Source: Pseudodesulfovibrio tunisiensis
GTDB taxonomy: Bacteria > Desulfobacterota > Desulfovibrionia > Desulfovibrionales > Desulfovibrionaceae
Length of the DNA stretch: 64,000 nucleotides
Direction: 5' to 3'
NCBI RefSeq assembly: GCF_022809775.1
Contig: NZ_CP094380.1
Span: 744,001 to 808,000 of the forward strand
Below, one piece after another: positions 62,829 to 64,000 of the stretch. Below the pieces are notes generated by a model. It worked only from the letters and a program-made list of their open reading frames with translations. It had not been told where the DNA came from and made no database searches. The position numbers and the translations under genes are program-made. Positions within the stretch are counted from its first letter, which is position 1. Each line of letters begins with the position of its first letter.

Positions 62829-64000
62829 ATGGAAAAAAACGGAATTGAAGCCGTCAAAGCACGCATCAGCATTGTTGATGTGGTAAGACGTTATGTCGAC
62901 CTGAAACCGGTTTCGGGCCGTTGGATGGGGGCATGTCCCTTTCATCAGGAAACCAAACCCTCCATGTCCGTGAACGACGAGGAAGGGTTCTTCTACTGTT
63001 TCGGTTGTCAGGCTTCCGGTGATGTCATTGATTTCTACATGCGCATCAACGGCCTTGAATTCCGTGAAGCCCTGGAACAGCTTGCAGCGGAAGCCGGTAT
63101 TGAACTCGGGTATTCCGCTCCTGACCCGCATGCTGCGGAGCGCAAGGCCCGCAAGAAGCTGATGCTCGACATCCATGACGAGGCCTGCGCGTGGTTCAAG
63201 CGCAACCTGCGCATGGAAACCGGTCGAATTGCCCGGGATTACCTGTCCCGGCGAGGCATTGCCGCCGAAGTCATCGACAAGTTCGGACTGGGCTACAGCC
63301 CGGACGATTGGCACGGTCTGGACAGGCATTTCCGGTCCAAGGGAATTTCTCAGGAAGATTCCGTGTTGGCCGGCATGTTGGTAAAAAATGAAAAAGGCAA
63401 CATTTACGACAGGTTCCGATCGAGACTGATTTTCCCCATCCAAAATTTGTCAAGCAAGGTTATTGCTTTTGGCGGCAGAATAATTAGTGAAGGAGAACCA
63501 AAGTATCTCAACAGCTCGGATACGCCCATCTACAAGAAGGGCGATCATCTGTACGGACTCAATCTGGCGCGCCCCAGCATGACACGCACCCGGCGGGCCA
63601 TTCTGACCGAGGGATACATGGACGTGATCTCGCTGCACCAGTTCGGATATACCGATGCCTGCGGCGTGCTGGGAACCGCATTGACCCCGGATCAGGTCAA
63701 GCGGCTAGCCGGGTTCTGTTCGCGGGTGGATCTGGTTTTCGACGGTGACAATGCAGGACGAAAGGCCGCACTCAAAAGCAGCCGGATGATACTGCTTCAG
63801 GGCGTTGCCTGCCGGGTCCTGCTCATGCCGGACGGCGAGGACGTGGACAGCCTGCTGCAGACGCACGGCCGGGACGGCTTCGAGCAATGCGCGGAAACCG
63901 CACCGGACGGCCTGGACTTCTGCCTGTCCACCTTGCGCGAAAAATTTTCGCCAAGGGAAATAATGGACTGGGCCAAGGGATTTCTCAAGGACCTTGGAGA
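62829..64000 (+). CDS. dnaG: DNA primase, 3' end outside window
   Basis: ATG 62829, open to the window end (about 390 codons). The N-terminal zinc-binding domain is complete: CPFH, then FYCFGC (Cys-His-Cys-Cys), with SGDVIDF. The catalytic core (from about 120) shows SRLIFPI, GGRIISEGEPKYLNSSDTP and the TOPRIM start ILTEGYMDVISLHQ with DGDNAGRKAA. It makes RNA primers for replication. It starts 25 bp after mutS2. Confidence 0.95.
   Translation, partial: MEKNGIEAVKARISIVDVVRRYVDLKPVSGRWMGACPFHQETKPSMSVNDEEGFFYCFGCQASGDVIDFYMRINGLEFREALEQLAAEAGIELGYSAPDPHAAERKARKKLMLDIHDEACAWFKRNLRMETGRIARDYLSRRGIAAEVIDKFGLGYSPDDWHGLDRHFRSKGISQEDSVLAGMLVKNEKGNIYDRFRSRLIFPIQNLSSKVIAFGGRIISEGEPKYLNSSDTPIYKKGDHLYGLNLARPSMTRTRRAILTEGYMDVISLHQFGYTDACGVLGTALTPDQVKRLAGFCSRVDLVFDGDNAGRKAALKSSRMILLQGVACRVLLMPDGEDVDSLLQTHGRDGFEQCAETAPDGLDFCLSTLREKFSPREIMDWAKGFLKDLG

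Overview
The window looks like a Desulfovibrio-type sulfate reducer (Desulfovibrionales). This is inferred from the gene set: a manganese-type pyrophosphatase behind the rpoN/hpf/ptsN/rapZ/mannose-PTS block, a PxxKW cysteine-rich protein, an LPS-assembly operon and a probable selenoprotein. GC is high except in one AT-rich island.

Region 1 (1-16.4 kb) is the late end of a tailed prophage. Small virion-type genes precede a giant polyvalent protein with N6-methyltransferase, SNF2 helicase, zincin-like, MuF-C nuclease-like and LPD38-like parts. It would be about 4336 aa, but two single-base homopolymer insertions (C4 near 5799, A9 at 12742) split it into three frames. A stop-interrupted antirepressor and a 3' tRNA-Asp fragment (attachment site) close the element.

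Region 2 (16.4-23.55 kb) is a mosaic of islands: an AT-rich three-gene putative defence operon (Mrr-type nuclease, helicase fused to a PD-(D/E)XK nuclease, small acidic protein), a nuclease remnant, a 3' tRNA-Ser fragment with candidate integrase arm sites, a Tat-exported amidohydrolase between two 94-bp direct repeats, and an internally deleted IS3 element.

Region 3 (23.55-31.1 kb) is one long + strand gene run: diguanylate cyclase, PP2C phosphatase, SiaB-like kinase, SiaC-like DUF1987 protein, chemoreceptor, MoxR ATPase, VWA protein and an unknown. The first four form a SiaABCD-like partner-switching module linking a phosphatase/kinase pair to cyclic-di-GMP.

Region 4 (31.2-64 kb) is core chromosome. 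tadA and purQ lie on the minus strand. From 32.7 kb a long + operon carries pyrG, kdsA, kdsC, lptC, an SH3-lptA fusion, lptB, rpoN, hpf, ptsN, rapZ and mannose-family PTS IIA, IIB and IIC; IIC is frameshifted at a G7 tract. ppaC follows. The minus strand then holds dapA, a UshA-like protein with an in-frame TGA and bacterial SECIS-like hairpin, an HU/IHF protein, a MinD/FleN-like ATPase, a GGDEF protein, prfB with its programmed frameshift, lnt, a CorC-like protein, mnmG, an M20 hydrolase, the PxxKW protein, a methylthioadenosine/SAH deaminase-like enzyme, mtnP and apt. The right end is on the + strand: ksgA, hup, a 58-aa membrane protein, rpsU (TTG start), a YqeY protein, mutS2 and the start of dnaG.
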